64,000 nt of DNA from Halichondria panicea (taxonomy: Eukaryota; Porifera; Demospongiae; Suberitida; Halichondriidae), in assembly GCF_963675165.1 (NCBI RefSeq), contig NC_087386.1, forward strand, positions 4,284,169 to 4,348,168, in the 5' to 3' direction. The notes below the pieces were generated by a model. It ran no database searches and was not told where the DNA came from. It saw nothing but the letters and a program-made list of their open reading frames with translations. Below are positions 23,086 to 33,829 of this stretch, in pieces. Numbering within the stretch: position 1 is the stretch's first letter; each line of letters opens with the position of its first letter. The translations under genes and the position numbers were made by a program.

Positions 23086-23412
23086 CTGGAAAAAAACGAA
23101 ATCACGCAAAAAATTACCTGTAATACCAGGTGAAATGAAGGTGTAAATGTTAGCGGTTTTCGTTGATTAAGCATGCATGCACTGTGAACATGAATTCAAT
23201 ATGCATGCATGCATGCTACATAAAGGCTACATGTATTCCGCGCAAACTTTTCTAACGGTCATTCCAAAATGTTTATACCCTTTTCACTATACGGTACGGT
23301 GCCTTTCCTTTGTGAGGTTATTTTATAATTGTTGTAAAGAATACAAGCTGGATAGTAGATCTACCAATGTACGCGTAACTGAATGTATCAATCTGCTATA
23401 GATCTATAAATC

Positions 23413-23589
23413 TACCGTATATAGGGTAAAGTTTATTGCGAGGGTATAAACTTTCGTATTTGTCGCTGATTAAGCATGTGCTGCGATACCCATGAATATT
23501 AATATATCGCATGCGCCAAAAGGCAACGAAAATTAAATCCGTGAAATCCTTTCTTTCTAAAAGGTCTTTCAGCGAAAGTTTATAGATCT
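23413..23589. mobile_element. Degenerate inverted-repeat element
   Basis: Begins TACCGTATATAGGGTAAAGTTTAT, contains GAGGGTATAAACTTTCG and ends near GCGAAAGTTTATAGATC. It is the GAGGGTATAAA subfamily also seen at 24605-24939. The right end is worn. Confidence 0.55.
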
Positions 23590-24604
23590 AGTGATCATGT
23601 ATGTCCAAATGGCATCTAGCTCTGGATCTCTATAGAGTGCCTCTGCCTGGTGGCTTTGAGACTGCCAGTTTCTACTACAAGAGCCTCCGGATGACCTCAA
23701 GTGCTCACTATGTCTGTGTGCATACATGTAGTTAAGCATGGAGACAATTAAGAGATGTGGGAAATCTACTGCATGTATACAGTACTATAATAATAATTAA
23801 CAAGTGCCCAAACTGTCGTAGACTTAAATTGTGACTTTCAGAGATGTTCGAAGTACGTGTATATAGACGAGCAGACGAGCTATACAGTGTACTGTAAGTA
23901 TTAAAACGTTGAGTTTTTCATCACGTATAATCTCTTGCAGGTGAAAGAGACATTTAGTCACTGAATGTAGTTTAATGTAGTTAAACGTAGTTAACGAAGA
24001 AATACACTAAACTGCGGCTTTACCTCGAAGCACACAAGCATAGGCGTGGCTTCTGGTCACATGCATGCCTACCGCACATGCGCATCCTGGTTCCACGTGC
24101 TAAAGTACAGCTGCTATCAGCAAGCCACAGACAAATTGGCTGCTCAATCTTAAGCCTCCCACCCTCCCATTCACGGAGGTTAAGACCTATTTTCCATCCG
24201 ACGACGTTGATACCGTTTGGGGGCCTGAATGAGGGCCAAACACTTACATGCTTGTTGCATTTTGAGTGGGCAGATCAAAGGAAACACTGTGCCAATATCT
24301 GCCATATGGCACAGGTCAAGCCTTGAACTGTGCCACTATCTAGATACTGGCATAGTATGGCTGAAGTTACCTAAAGCCTGCCCTCCTCCCAGTAACCTGA
24401 AATGGTCCCTTTTATAGTATAACACTGTTAAACAGATTCAGTGGTAGGCAGAAAACGTTTTTCGTGCGTCTCGTGCATTCCACAGCCACCACAAGTAGTT
24501 GAAACTAGTTGTCCTATAAAAGGAATGATGTGTACACGGAAAGGAATGCACAAGGAATGCAACAAATCAGTTGTTACACAGCTCACTCGTGCGCACATTG
24601 GATA

Positions 24605-24939
24605 TACCGTATCGCGGGTATATTTCGAGGGTATAAATTTTCGCGGATGGACCATTACAAAGGATTTTGCGGATTTTATTTTCGTGGTCTGAGTTCCAGC
24701 CTTTTGGCGCATGCGCACATCAACATGCAGCTGTACCTCCACACCGTTAGCCTCGAATCCAGGCCTAGCCCTATAACGGTGAGGCACCTCTTATTGTCGA
24801 TAGGTGTGGTCAATAATCTGAACACGCCTACTATTCAATGAAGATAAAAATTTTCGTGGGTATAAATTTTTGCGGTACAGGCTCAATCCGCGAAAACCGC
24901 AAACATTTTATACCCTCGAAATATACCCGCTATACGGTA
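24605..24939. mobile_element. Inverted-repeat element inserted in TRAF pseudogene
   Basis: Ends TACCGTATCGCGGGTATATTTC and GAAATATACCCGCTATACGGTA, with inner GAGGGTATAAATTTTCGCGG repeated near both ends. It is about 335 bp, the longest copy here. The open frames on both strands across it come from the repeat, not from a gene. Confidence 0.75.
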
Positions 24940-25209
24940 TTGGCTCAGTAGTGCACTTGCCCTCAAGGCCTGCAGCCCTCGGGCCTAAGTCACTACTGAG
25001 CCAATATATCCCATGTGGCACTCGTGCATGTGTCACAACTATAACTTAATGCTAATCACAGGGGGGCCCCTCTCTCAGTACTCCCCCAAAACCTAACCGC
25101 AGTCACGTGACCCCCAACTTCTAGCGTGACAAGGCACGAGACATCCGCTTAGACCGCCAAAAGATAAGGATATGATGCATTACCTAGATCGCAATCCTGT
25201 ACTGCAATC

Positions 25210-25419
25210 TACCGTATAGCGGGTAATTTTCGGGGGACAAAATATTCGTGGTTCAGCAATATTGAGACATTTCGTGGGTAATATTTTCGTGGTTGGAGCT
25301 TGCACTGCAGGTAAAGGTAGGCAAGGTCGCTTCATTCGTGGGTAAAATATTCGTGGTCAGACCTCCAACCACGAAAACCACGAATATTTTGCCCCACGAA
25401 AATTACACGCTATACGGTA
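25210..25419. mobile_element. Inverted-repeat element inserted in TRAF pseudogene
   Basis: Ends TACCGTATAGCGGGTAATTT and AAATTACACGCTATACGGTA. It is the same subfamily as 22716-22922, in opposite orientation and about 2.3 kb away. Its right end lies 15 bp before TRAF homology resumes. Confidence 0.75.
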
Positions 25420-26394
25420 TATGACCATAGTTAAAGGTGAAGTGCCAGAATAGTGAGTGTCTGGGTAGGAGAACTCAGATATCTCAAAGAACACCTCAAA
25501 ACGTGCAATTACACAAAACTACTTTGCCCAAACGAATTAATGCAAACAAAAGATTAGAAAGCGGTCTATATATTGAGAATTCAACAATTTGGGAAGTCTG
25601 TGAAGTATAATTATTGCGAGGATCTTAGAAGGCATCTCAAAACAGAATGCCCACAGAGTCAATTTGAGTGTCCTCACTGCCACGAGAATGGGAAATATGA
25701 AGATATCACTGCATGGCATACTAGACATTTTTGTCCCAAGGTAAAAACCATGCAGGTGTCCTCAGATTGTGATAATTAAAAGTGAACATATTTGTATTTG
25801 CCCTTATCAAAAGCTTATATGCGAATACAAAGAATTTGGTTGTACAATGTCGCAAAGACCTCAAGGATCACGAGAATAACAACAAGCTGCACCTTCGTAT
25901 CACCATGGATATCCTGCTGGCGGTACAGACACAGTGTAGAAGGTGGACAGAAGAATGCAGTGTATTAAGGGCACCAGTCAATTTGACTGCCAAACAAGCT
26001 CATCAGATAACATTTAAAAGAACAATTTCAGGAAAAAAGGAAGGAATTTCACATTCGATATACAATAATCGAAATCAAAGGATACGGTTTTCTAGAGCGC
26101 TAAGGTGCAAACACATCAGTATGTACTTACTTAATGAAAGGAGAATACGATGATCAACTTGAGTTCCCTTTCCAAAGTACCATAAAAATTGAACTACTGA
26201 ATCAATTGCAGAATAGGAATCATCACCAACAGTCTTACGAAGACCTGTTCTAGATTGGGTGCTGAAAGAGTAGAAGACCGCGAAAAGGATTTTTTCTGTT
26301 TAGCAGCATGGAAGCATTTATACTGCACACTGAGCTTGAGCTCAACACTACCACAAACTGTCAGTACTTACTGAATGACACACTAATTTTTAGA

Positions 26395-26508
26395 ATGCAA
26401 TGGCATTTGACCTCCACCAGTGGGCATATTCCTTCAGCGTCATCTCAGTTTTACGGTGAGTAGAGAATTCAACACAAGAGCAATCAGCCACAGGGACTAC
26501 TACATGTC
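26395..26508 (-). CDS. JMJD4: Displaced JMJD4 exon (third ordered element of the protein)
   Basis: Minus-strand exon with a C15 tract and CAG acceptor (the G15 run at 26511-26525 on the + strand). It encodes HVVVPVADCSCVEFST then MTLKEYAHWW, which fits the JMJD4 segment between the N-terminal exon and the catalytic core. Its phase (1) matches the donor of the exon ending at 32708 exactly, restoring a Gly codon at the join. It is nevertheless 6 kb downstream of where it should be, and the expected place (32350-32707) does not contain it. Its far end is cut at the TRAF pseudogene boundary. Either a rearrangement has moved it or the assembly order is wrong. Confidence 0.7.
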
Positions 26509-26525
26509 CTGGGGGGGGGGGGGGG

Positions 26526-27855
26526 TGATGTGTACATACTAGATCGCCATGACGAAATAGTATTGAACTGAAAGTGTAGTCCTGGGTCACAAACACCATT
26601 TATAGTAAAACGGTATACTTAATAATTATTCTATAAGCAAGTCACCTTCTATGGCCCAAAGTCTCCAGTTAGTTATATTTATAGCCTGCCTGTGCTAGCA
26701 AGGTCACAACGAGATCGCCTGATCGTTTGATCTGATCACAATGTTTATCAAGATCAATGTTTATCATAACAGCCCAACTTGCTTCAGTTGCTAGTGAAGT
26801 TTCAAATGTGCATTTTGAAAGGCGATTAGGTCTGCTCCAAGATATTTTGGTGCGGTGGTACGCAGTAAAGATCAAGCTGCTCTCACAAAGTCAAGCACTG
26901 ATCCAAAGGGGCATGAGTTGACAATAATTGCATGGTCTTCCTTCGAAAAAAGCTAACTACTGGAAAGCCGTGCATGCACGTTCAGCAAGAGTCACTCAAG
27001 GAAAGAACAAGGTACATGCAGCTAATTTAGTCCATTTGTGTTGAGTGTGTCCTTCATAAAGTTGCTACCGTATTACTAGAATGTTTTGCGAGCATCAAAC
27101 ATTTGCGAACTTTGCGATGGTTGATCAATTCGCAACAATAAAATCCGCAAAACCTAAATTATTACATGTACTAGTAAATACACACGATCCTTGCCAGAAC
27201 GCAATAGTTAGATCGCAAAAAGAGTCAACTTTCCTACTGATTTGGCTCATTCGCAAAGGTTTTTTACCCGCTAGTAATACGGTATATATAACCTTTACTG
27301 AAATTCAAAGCTTCATATATGGACTGATTCCTTGTTAAAAAGCGCTTCATCTATATCCCAGGCATACTTGTCAACTACATAACTTCCGGGGCCAAACTCA
27401 ACGCAAATAGACTATCTCATGCATGGCTGGTTGAAAAAGGTTGCAAGGAAAGCTCTTAAAGAGGGAGTATTTATTGAGGAAGATCGAGTGCCTAACTCAA
27501 TTGCTGATGAAAATGTCGATATTTTCTTGGTGCGAAGACACTTTACTTCATGCTTGGGCCGCGAGACTTGTTGAAGATGTATATTAAGCAGAAGCTGAAG
27601 AAAATGTGCTGGACTTACATCATGTTACCCATGACCTCAATACAGATCTGTCTATTGTGTATTGCTTGCGAGTCTTGCTTACTGTGGTATACCACTTCAA
27701 GTGTGTAGGACTTACTAAACAACTGAAATAAAAAAATTGGTTTTGTAGGAAATGCTATAATTATATGCAAAAGCAAAGCTACAAGTGATTAGCAGTTTAT
27801 AGTTGCTTTTTCGTGTACTATTGTATACAGTGTATAATTATTCTTAGCATTCTAG
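26526..27855. other. No gene; one inverted-repeat element
   Basis: Holds a repeat at 26720-26770 (ATCACAATGTTTATCAAGATC) also present at 32424-32450 beside the JMJD4 exons, which supports an old duplication of this segment. An element lies at 27066-27284. The rest shows no exon. Confidence 0.5.
27066..27284. mobile_element. Inverted-repeat element, TACCGTATTACTAG type
   Basis: Perfect 14-bp inverted ends TACCGTATTACTAG and CTAGTAATACGGTA. The core is rich in TTGCGA/TCGCAA. It is a distinct subfamily of the TACCGTAT elements. Confidence 0.75.
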
Positions 27856-27859
27856 TCAA

Positions 27860-28190
27860 GCGTGGGTGATGTAATCTATCAACCCATCCAAGTGTGGGTG
27901 ATGTAATCTACTTTCTTGATAGATTACATCACCCACACTTGGATTGGTCAGTGTGCAAAACATCAGATGTATGCGGAGAGTAACGTGACTTCCTGGCACA
28001 AGCTTGGAATTTGCACACTGACCAATCCAAGCGTGGGTGATGTAATCTATCAACCCATCCATATGTGGGTGATGTAATCTACTTTCTTGATAGATTACAT
28101 CACCCACACTTGGATTGGTCAGTGTGTAAATTTCAAGCTTGTGACAGATACAGGAAGTCACGTTACTCTCCGCATACATCTGATGTACAG
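27860..28190. repeat. Nested palindromic foldback
   Basis: The unit TGGGTGATGTAATCTA and its inverse TAGATTACATCACCCA occur repeatedly, giving short palindromes at 27890-27936 and 28063-28108. A larger inverted pair flanks them: ACATCAGATGTATGCGGAGA (27961) against TCTCCGCATACATCTGATGT (28165). The open frame across it is an artefact of the repeats. It could extrude as a cruciform or yield hairpin RNA. Confidence 0.75.
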
Positions 28191-28707
28191 TATGCCTACG
28201 TTCGATACTCTCTTCTCTATCATAATTATACTCTTGCTAATATACATACAGCACGCTTAACACGTTTTAGCAATACAACACTATAAATAGTAGCTGTTCG
28301 CCTAAAAATTAAACTGGGATGTCCCTTTTTACTGGGTGTGGTCAGTCATTAGCAAGTACTACACATGGCTCACAGACGGGGCCGGGGCGTGTTATAAATT
28401 GCTGAAAAAGATGATGTCTCGAGAAAACACAACTTTCTTATTTTGAGTGAGTTACCTGGCAAAATAGCCTCGTTTATAGGGCGTAATGCGGATAGTTTTC
28501 AAGGTTTTACTGCAGATTCAATGTAAAATAATCACGTGAACTGCTTCGGTTACCAATCCCTCTTACTCTTCTATCTATGCTGGCATGCAGTGAGAGGCTG
28601 AAACTTAGTGAGGCTGAAGCATGCAGAACGGCTATATATAGATTATAATTAATGTTTCTGAGGTTATTATTAGTAGGCCTATAAATAGACTTCTACTTTA
28701 TAGTCAA

Positions 28708-30117
28708 ATGGCATCCAGCTCTGGATCTAGAGTTCTTCTGTCTGGTGGCTATGACTGCCAGTTTCTACAAGAGCCTCCTGATGACCTCAAGTGCTTGATA
28801 TGTCTGTGTGTGGCCAGAGACCCCTTACAGCATGGAGACAAAGGATGTGGGAAAATCTACTGTAGACAGTGTATCACAGAGTATAAGAAGAAGAATGACA
28901 AGTGCCCAAACTGTCGTAGACTAATTGTGACTTTCAGAGATGTTCGAAGTAAGAATAGACGAGCTAGCTAGGCTCATAATTTGAACGTTGATTGTTGTCA
29001 TCACATACTATTTCATGCAGGTGAAAGAGACATTCAGTCACTGAAGGTGAAGTGCCAGAATAGTGAGTGTCTGTGGGTAGGAGAACTTAGATATCTTGAA
29101 GAACACCTCAAGACGTGCGATTACACAAAACTACCCTGCCCAAACAAATGCGAACAAATGATTAGAAAGCGGTCTATTGAGAATTCAATAATTTGGAAAG
29201 TCATTGAAGTATATCGCAAGGATCTTAGAAGGCACCTCAAAACAGAATGCCCACAGCGTCAATTTCAGTGTCCTCACTGCCACGAGACTGGGACATATGA
29301 ACATATCACCAAATGGCATATTAGACATTTTTGTCCCAAGGTAAAAATCAGGTGTCCTAATTCTCCAGATTGTGATAAAACTTTTTTGAGGGAAATAAAA
29401 AGTGAACATGTTTCTATTTGCCCTTATCAAAAGCTTATATGCAAGTACAAAGAATTTGGTTGCATAATGAAACCATTTCGCAAAGACCTCAAGGATCACG
29501 AGAATAACGACAAGCTACACCTTCGTATCACCATGGATACCCTGCTGGCAGTACAGACACAGTGTAGAAAATGGACAGAAGAATGCAGTGTATTGAGGGC
29601 ACCAGACAATTCAACTGCCAAACAAGCTCATCGGATAACATTTAAAATGAACAATTTCGGAAAATATAAGGAAAAGGGGAAGGAATTTCATAGCCCATTC
29701 TTTCATACTCATCCAGAAGGATACAAAATGATTATCGAAATCAAAGGGTACGGTTTTTTAGAGCATGAAGGTACACACATATCAGTGTGTACCTACCTAA
29801 TGAAAGGAGAATACGATGATCAACTCGAGTTCCCTTTCCAAGGTACCTTAAAAATTGAACTACTGAATCAATTGCAGAATAGAAATCATCACCAACAGTC
29901 TTACGATAACAAGGGTTATTGTAGATTGGGTGCTGAAAGAGTAACAGATTGCGAAAAGGCTTTTTACCCGTTTAGCAGCATGGACGCATTTATACCGCAC
30001 ACTGAGCTTGAGCTCAACACTACCACAAACTGTCAGTACTTACTGAATGACACACTAATTTTTAGAGCTTCTGTTGAAGTGCCTTCTTATAAGCCTTGGT
30101 TACAATGCACTGCTTAA
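28708..30117 (+). CDS. TRAF-family RING / zinc finger / MATH protein
   Basis: Two exons, 28708-28948 and 29021-30117, with a 72-bp phase-1 intron (GTAAGA...TGCAG); 445 residues. Order: RING at residues 29-69 (CLIC...GCGKIYCRQC...CPNC), TRAF-type zinc fingers at about 90-230 with repeated C-x4-C...H-x3-C patterns, a short helical stretch, then a MATH (TRAF-C) domain at about 265-435. TRAFs are trimeric adaptors that bind receptors and death-domain complexes and often act as E3 ubiquitin ligases. Oddity: the fourth RING zinc ligand, normally His in CGH, is Lys (CGK), and the pseudogene copy also reads CGK. Ligase activity is therefore uncertain. A TATATATA box-like sequence lies about 75 bp upstream of the ATG. 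The gene sits inside a JMJD4 intron on the opposite strand. Confidence 0.9.
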
Positions 30118-30244
30118 TGATTATGTGTATGTGCAATTGTTATTAATTTGTGTAGTGTCTTTTTACTGTTATTATGGTACGTATTGCCAAATTGACACTC
30201 CAGCCTACATGCATGTAGTACAATTATACAGATGTACCACGTAC

Positions 30245-30359
30245 CAATACCAGTTCATTCTGTAGATGTGACCACATGTACCCAATGCCACAAGAGTTAG
30301 TCCAGTTGTGATTAATGGAGAGGGTGTCCTCAGTGTTTCTCACTTGGTGATGCCATCCA
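30245..30359 (-). CDS. JMJD4: JMJD4 exon with the third iron ligand
   Basis: 115 bp, acceptor TGCAG, donor GTACGT, phase 2 in and 0 out. It encodes GWHHQVRNTEDTLSINHNW and a following MW...L helix, matching the JMJD4 cupin strand whose His is the distal Fe(II) ligand. It joins the 31698-31910 exon by completing a Ser codon. It is too short to appear as a long ORF but unmistakable in motif. Confidence 0.85.
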
Positions 30360-31590
30360 CTGCATGGAGGGATACAGCAGGAAGAAAAGTAGAGCAGCAT
30401 GGACTATTTGCTCCTGTTGATACATGGTAAATAAGAGGAGCGTAAGTAATTGGTTGCCAAGGCCAGCCACCAACCAATGAGAAATAAGCTACATAATATC
30501 ATAATTGTTAAGAAGGTGAACATGCATGGCAACATAATTCTTCCCAAAAAATATGTTCCTATTATGCTCAAAATATTATTATGCCAGCTAATAGGGATTA
30601 TAGGCAAACAGTATACACACAATAGATACACACAATAGTTAGAAGGGAAAGGGAAAAGTTGACATTGACTGACTGCTCGCCTTGGGAAATGCTATGATGG
30701 AGAGGCTATTGGGATAGAGACACTTCATGTATACTCTAGAGATCATGATGGCTCAGATGAGTGCAACTATGTTCAGAAAAAATTGACAGGGATTTAGCAG
30801 CATGCAGAGAGTACCACTATTATAACTAGTGTTCAAGCTGGCGCTGTGCTAATGCCTCTCGCCATGTTTTTGCTTTCGCTGAAAAGTATTAGAGTGTTAT
30901 ATTAGTTTCTATAATGAATATTAAAGTTAGCTTATCTATATAAAGTCACTGAGAAGAAAAGACTTATTTACATGCATCTATTGCTGTATTATGTGGCTTA
31001 CCAGGACCTCAAGAAAGAAGAAAATTGATTCTTCCAGGATCTGTGTAGTTCAGTGTATATAATATCTAAGAAGAAAAGACCTGTGTACATGCATATTGTT
31101 ATCTATATTGTTATATGGTGGCTTACCAGGCCTTCAAGACAAAGATGATTCTGCCAGGAGGATCTGGATCTGGATCTTGGATATTATTTCTCACACATGG
31201 GGAATGAGCGTGCATGCGCATTACATCCACAGGAATAATTAAAGGGTGTGTCCAAAGAGATCAATTTTCACAAATGGCTACTGCTAGCTAGCTGTTTTAA
31301 CAGATATTTTCTGAGTATTGTAGCTAACAAAAAGCTAGCGCTTTAGTGCAAGGCCAACTCATATGTTGAATAGAAAGTTTGTGGGGACAGATGATGCTAT
31401 GAAAGATTCTGAAGAGACTGCAACAGCCTTCAATGTGAGTCAAAACTAGCCATAACTCGAGAAAGAAGCTTTAGTTTGCTAATCCATGAATCAAAATCCA
31501 AGAGAACGTGGCTAGAAGCCTATAGAAGCTGTTAGCTTTCGTCGCATTGCAACCGTTGAGCAGTTACAGCTGGAACAGACACACACACAG

Positions 31591-31621
<31 letters not shown>

Positions 31622-31697
31622 CAGCTTTACCGTATCCCTCGTGCGGCTACGCCTCGAGGCATAATTATACTCCATTGAAGTAATAATTACACCTCAC
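30360..31697. repeat. JMJD4 intron with repeats
   Basis: Contains a phrase (30824-30890, CTAGTGTTCAAGCTGGCGCTG) repeated at 33010-33075. A longer element lies at about 31240-31670 with a CA run at 31581-31618 and the end CTCGTGCGGCTACGCCTCGAGGCAT. The latter recurs at 33830-34315, 47270-47910 and 1300-1590. I see no exon. Confidence 0.6.
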
Positions 31698-31910
31698 CTT
31701 GGAACAAAGATGATCTCCCCTGATCTCTGCACGACTCGTATGGGCCCACAAGATTTGTGTACATTAGGATACAGCTCTTTATTCTCCAGCTCTCTACTGG
31801 TAACGTCGAATGGCAGATGACCAAACTTGTCTTTGAGAAGCTCCTCCTCTCCCGGTGGGAAGAGCAGCCACTCTTTGCAACCACACACGTTGGCAGACCA
31901 GCTGTATGAT
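31698..31910 (-). CDS. JMJD4: JMJD4 exon, JmjC core
   Basis: 213 bp, acceptor ACACAG, donor GTGAGG, phase 2 in and out. It encodes SYSWSANVCGCKEWLLFPPG, then FGHLPFDVTS and a strand ending GEIIFVP. This is the central JmjC cupin with the WSxNVxGxKxW signature typical of JMJD4. JMJD4 is a 2-oxoglutarate/Fe(II) oxygenase known to hydroxylate a lysine of release factor eRF1. A GA/GT microsatellite lies just upstream (31918-31955 on the + strand). Confidence 0.85.
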
Positions 31911-32121
31911 CTGTGTGTGTGAGAGAGAGAGAGAGAGAGTGTGTGTGTGTGTGTGCAGGGGGGTTGTTTGGAGACAACGGTATCCAAGATGCATGTACAT
32001 GCATGTATATTGAGTTGTACTGTTAGGTCATTAGGTACAGAACGTAATCCTACCACCATACAGGTTAGTGCAAGGTAGGCAATTAATCTGTATTGTCACA
32101 GACCACATGTTAAATGATTAC

Positions 32122-32148
32122 CTGAACACATCAGCATGAAAAGGAGTC
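32122..32148 (-). CDS. JMJD4: JMJD4 micro-exon with the HxD iron-binding motif
   Basis: Only 27 bp between acceptor TTCACAG and donor GTAATC. It encodes TPFHADVF, holding the His-x-Asp pair that binds Fe(II) in JmjC oxygenases. Phase 2 on both sides joins Trp to Thr upstream and Arg to Ser downstream. It is supported by motif and splice signals only. Confidence 0.8.
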
Positions 32149-32195
32149 CTGTGAAGATTTAAATCAATAATTATACATTTTAAGTACTTGCTTAC

Positions 32196-32348
32196 CATGT
32201 TCCTTTGGGACCAATGTATACAAATCTGTAATCATCCGAGACATCCAATCTTGCAGACCACACTTCATTCAGCCAGTCACTCTTGAAGAAGTCAGGTACA
32301 GTGTACGCCTTGTAGTTGGGAAAATCTCTACAGAACCAGTAATTATAT
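32196..32348 (-). CDS. JMJD4: JMJD4 exon before the HxD micro-exon
   Basis: Donor GTAAGC at 32195. The acceptor is either CATAG (exon from 32348) or CTGTAG (from 32327). It encodes WFCRDFPNYKAYTVPDFF, WLNEVWSARLDV and DYRFVYIGPKGTW, the JMJD4 segment leading to the iron site. Neither acceptor restores frame with the 32708 donor directly, so the missing exon (found at 26395-26508) is needed. Confidence 0.8.
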
Positions 32349-32707
32349 CTATGTAAATGACAGAATTACTCCATGTTAGAAGGAGTTGTCGATATGCATG
32401 CACTGTGTATTTCATGACAATCGCCTGATCGGATCACAATGTTTATCAAGATCAACACCATCCACTTGGCTATTGTTGGGATGACACCGCATATTACAGC
32501 GATTTACCTAGGGATTACTGCATTTTTCGCATTGCACAGGGCCAGGATAGGGGTTCACAGCTTTAAAAGAGGTTGTTACAAAAGACCTCAGCTACGGCTC
32601 GTAATTGTAGTATATAACTGAGCTTCTACCAGATCTACCAGGCTTGTTTTCACATTAACTGATCTGCTTCAGAGACTAATATCAGGTCACAAATTGTAGC
32701 AATTCAC

Positions 32708-32906
32708 CAAAATGTTCCTCCAAAAAGTCTATGTTAGGTGTGTCGCCGACATTCCTCCATTCTTGCCGTGCCTTCCATCCTCTAGTGAAGGACTCTCCAA
32801 ACACACAAGGACGGTTGGGAAGCAGATTCTCCTCCAAAAATGTCAGAAAGTTTCCAGAATCTGGAAATCTTGATATCAGGTCAGTTCTGTCCATCATATC
32901 ATGCAT
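32708..32906 (-). CDS. JMJD4: JMJD4 first recognised exon
   Basis: Starts at an ATG at 32904-32906 or an upstream in-frame codon; donor GTGAAT, phase 1. It encodes FLEENLLPNRPCVF, FTRGWKARQEW and DFLEEHFG, the N-terminal JMJD4 pattern (LLPN.PC.F...GW). In the complete family this is followed at once by the GDVVVPVA-type strand, whose only visible copy is at 26395-26508. Confidence 0.8.
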
Positions 32907-33258
32907 GGAAGGTAAATTAATGGTCGTTTATTATATTAAGGTAAAGATGGTTCAAATAAAAACATACTATTGGAAACAATCCTCCTATATCGAATTTTAA
33001 TACTGTAACAACTAGTGTTCAAGCTGGCGCTGTGCTAATGCCTCTCGCCATGTTTTTGCTTTCGCTTAAAAGTATTAATAATTATGATTTCAAATTGACA
33101 AAATAGGTGGTAGCAAATTGAATGAACATTAAACACCGTAACAAATAATACAAATTGAAAATAATGTGATAATAGAGCACATTGCTCGCATGTTTAGGTA
33201 TGTGTGTGGGTGTGCATGCGTCCATGTGAGTATGCATGTGTGGTACGTGTTTGTTGGT

Positions 33259-33278
33259 TTGTGTGTGTGTGTGTGTGT

Positions 33279-33334
<56 letters not shown>

Positions 33335-33352
33335 GTGAGTGTGTGTATATGT
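33259..33352. repeat. TG microsatellite
   Basis: About 94 bp of nearly pure TG with a few interruptions, the longest simple repeat in the window. Open frames on both strands across it are artefacts. It lies between the JMJD4 start and the orphan exon. Confidence 0.95.
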
Positions 33353-33436
33353 GGTATAATTACATGCATGTGTGCATGGTAAGTAAATGTGTGTACGTGA
33401 CTATGACATCAGAGAGAAACACTGTGTGTGAAAAAG

Positions 33437-33790
33437 CTACTGTTCATTGTCGGGATCAATGCTAAGATCAAGCCTTAATCTCTTTGGTGCAGAGTAAGGG
33501 CAAGTATGAAAGTTATCTCCGTCTTGGCAATTTTCACAGAGGTAAAATCCAATGATGCCTTCATCAAATTCGAAATCAGGAATATCTGGGGCGTACACAT
33601 ACCAGGGCTTGATACGTGATTCCTTTGGTGTCTTGATATCAACTGTTGACCATCCGGGCACTTTGTTGAAGTCGTCAGCTGCTGGATTGTAGTCACATGC
33701 GTACGTTCCGTCGGGTGTTTCGTACATGTAGGGTTGTAACAGTTCTCTAAGCACTAATGACTCCCAGTAATCAGATGATCCGCAATATGA
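33437..33790 (-). CDS. Unidentified minus-strand terminal exon
   Basis: An open frame ending in a stop at 33437-33439 encodes about 115 residues with ordinary protein composition: LLQPYMYETPDGTYACDY, VPGWSTVDIKTPKES, WYVYAPDIPDFEF and a CENCQDG...CPY cysteine cluster, ending LSIDPDNEQ. I do not recognise the family. A pyrimidine tract precedes it (CTTTTTTTCCCACTCCTC), with acceptor candidates at 33761 or 33754. With the first, it is in phase 0 and could be the last exon of the kinase-ankyrin gene upstream on this strand. A separate gene is equally possible. Confidence 0.5.
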   Translation of the reverse strand, partial: SYCGSSDYWESLVLRELLQPYMYETPDGTYACDYNPAADDFNKVPGWSTVDIKTPKESRIKPWYVYAPDIPDFEFDEGIIGFYLCENCQDGDNFHTCPYSAPKRLRLDLSIDPDNEQ

Positions 33791-33829
33791 GGAGTGGGAA
33801 AAAAAGATATTTTTTTTTGTTTTGTGGCT

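Larger units (their letters stand above)
23609..26394 (+). pseudogene. TRAF pseudogene, split by a 1.5-kb insertion
   Basis: Two blocks of homology to the intact TRAF gene 28708-30117. The first is 23609-23966 (start ATGGCATCTAGCTCTGG, RING exon, intron and start of exon 2). The second, 25434-26394, resumes at AAGGTGAAGTGCCAG and runs through the zinc-finger and MATH coding parts. Early stops (TAG at about 23630), small indels and frameshifts break it, so no full product is possible. The 23967-25433 interval is foreign and holds at least two inverted-repeat elements. At 26394 the homology ends abruptly in TTTTTAGA and sequence of a JMJD4 exon begins. Inference: a tandem copy of the TRAF-JMJD4 segment has decayed by insertion and deletion. 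Confidence 0.8.

Noticed and set aside
24428-24841. Open frames on both strands of about 110-119 codons
   Set aside because: They run across an inverted-repeat element inserted in the TRAF pseudogene; no protein-like pattern.
27856-28179. Minus-strand open frame of 107 codons
   Set aside because: Produced by direct and inverted copies of TGGGTGATGTAATCTA; the repeated peptide mirrors the DNA repeat.
33082-33465. Open frames of about 95-99 codons on both strands over the TG tract
   Set aside because: Encoded by a microsatellite (alternating Thr-His or Cys-Val); no gene evidence.
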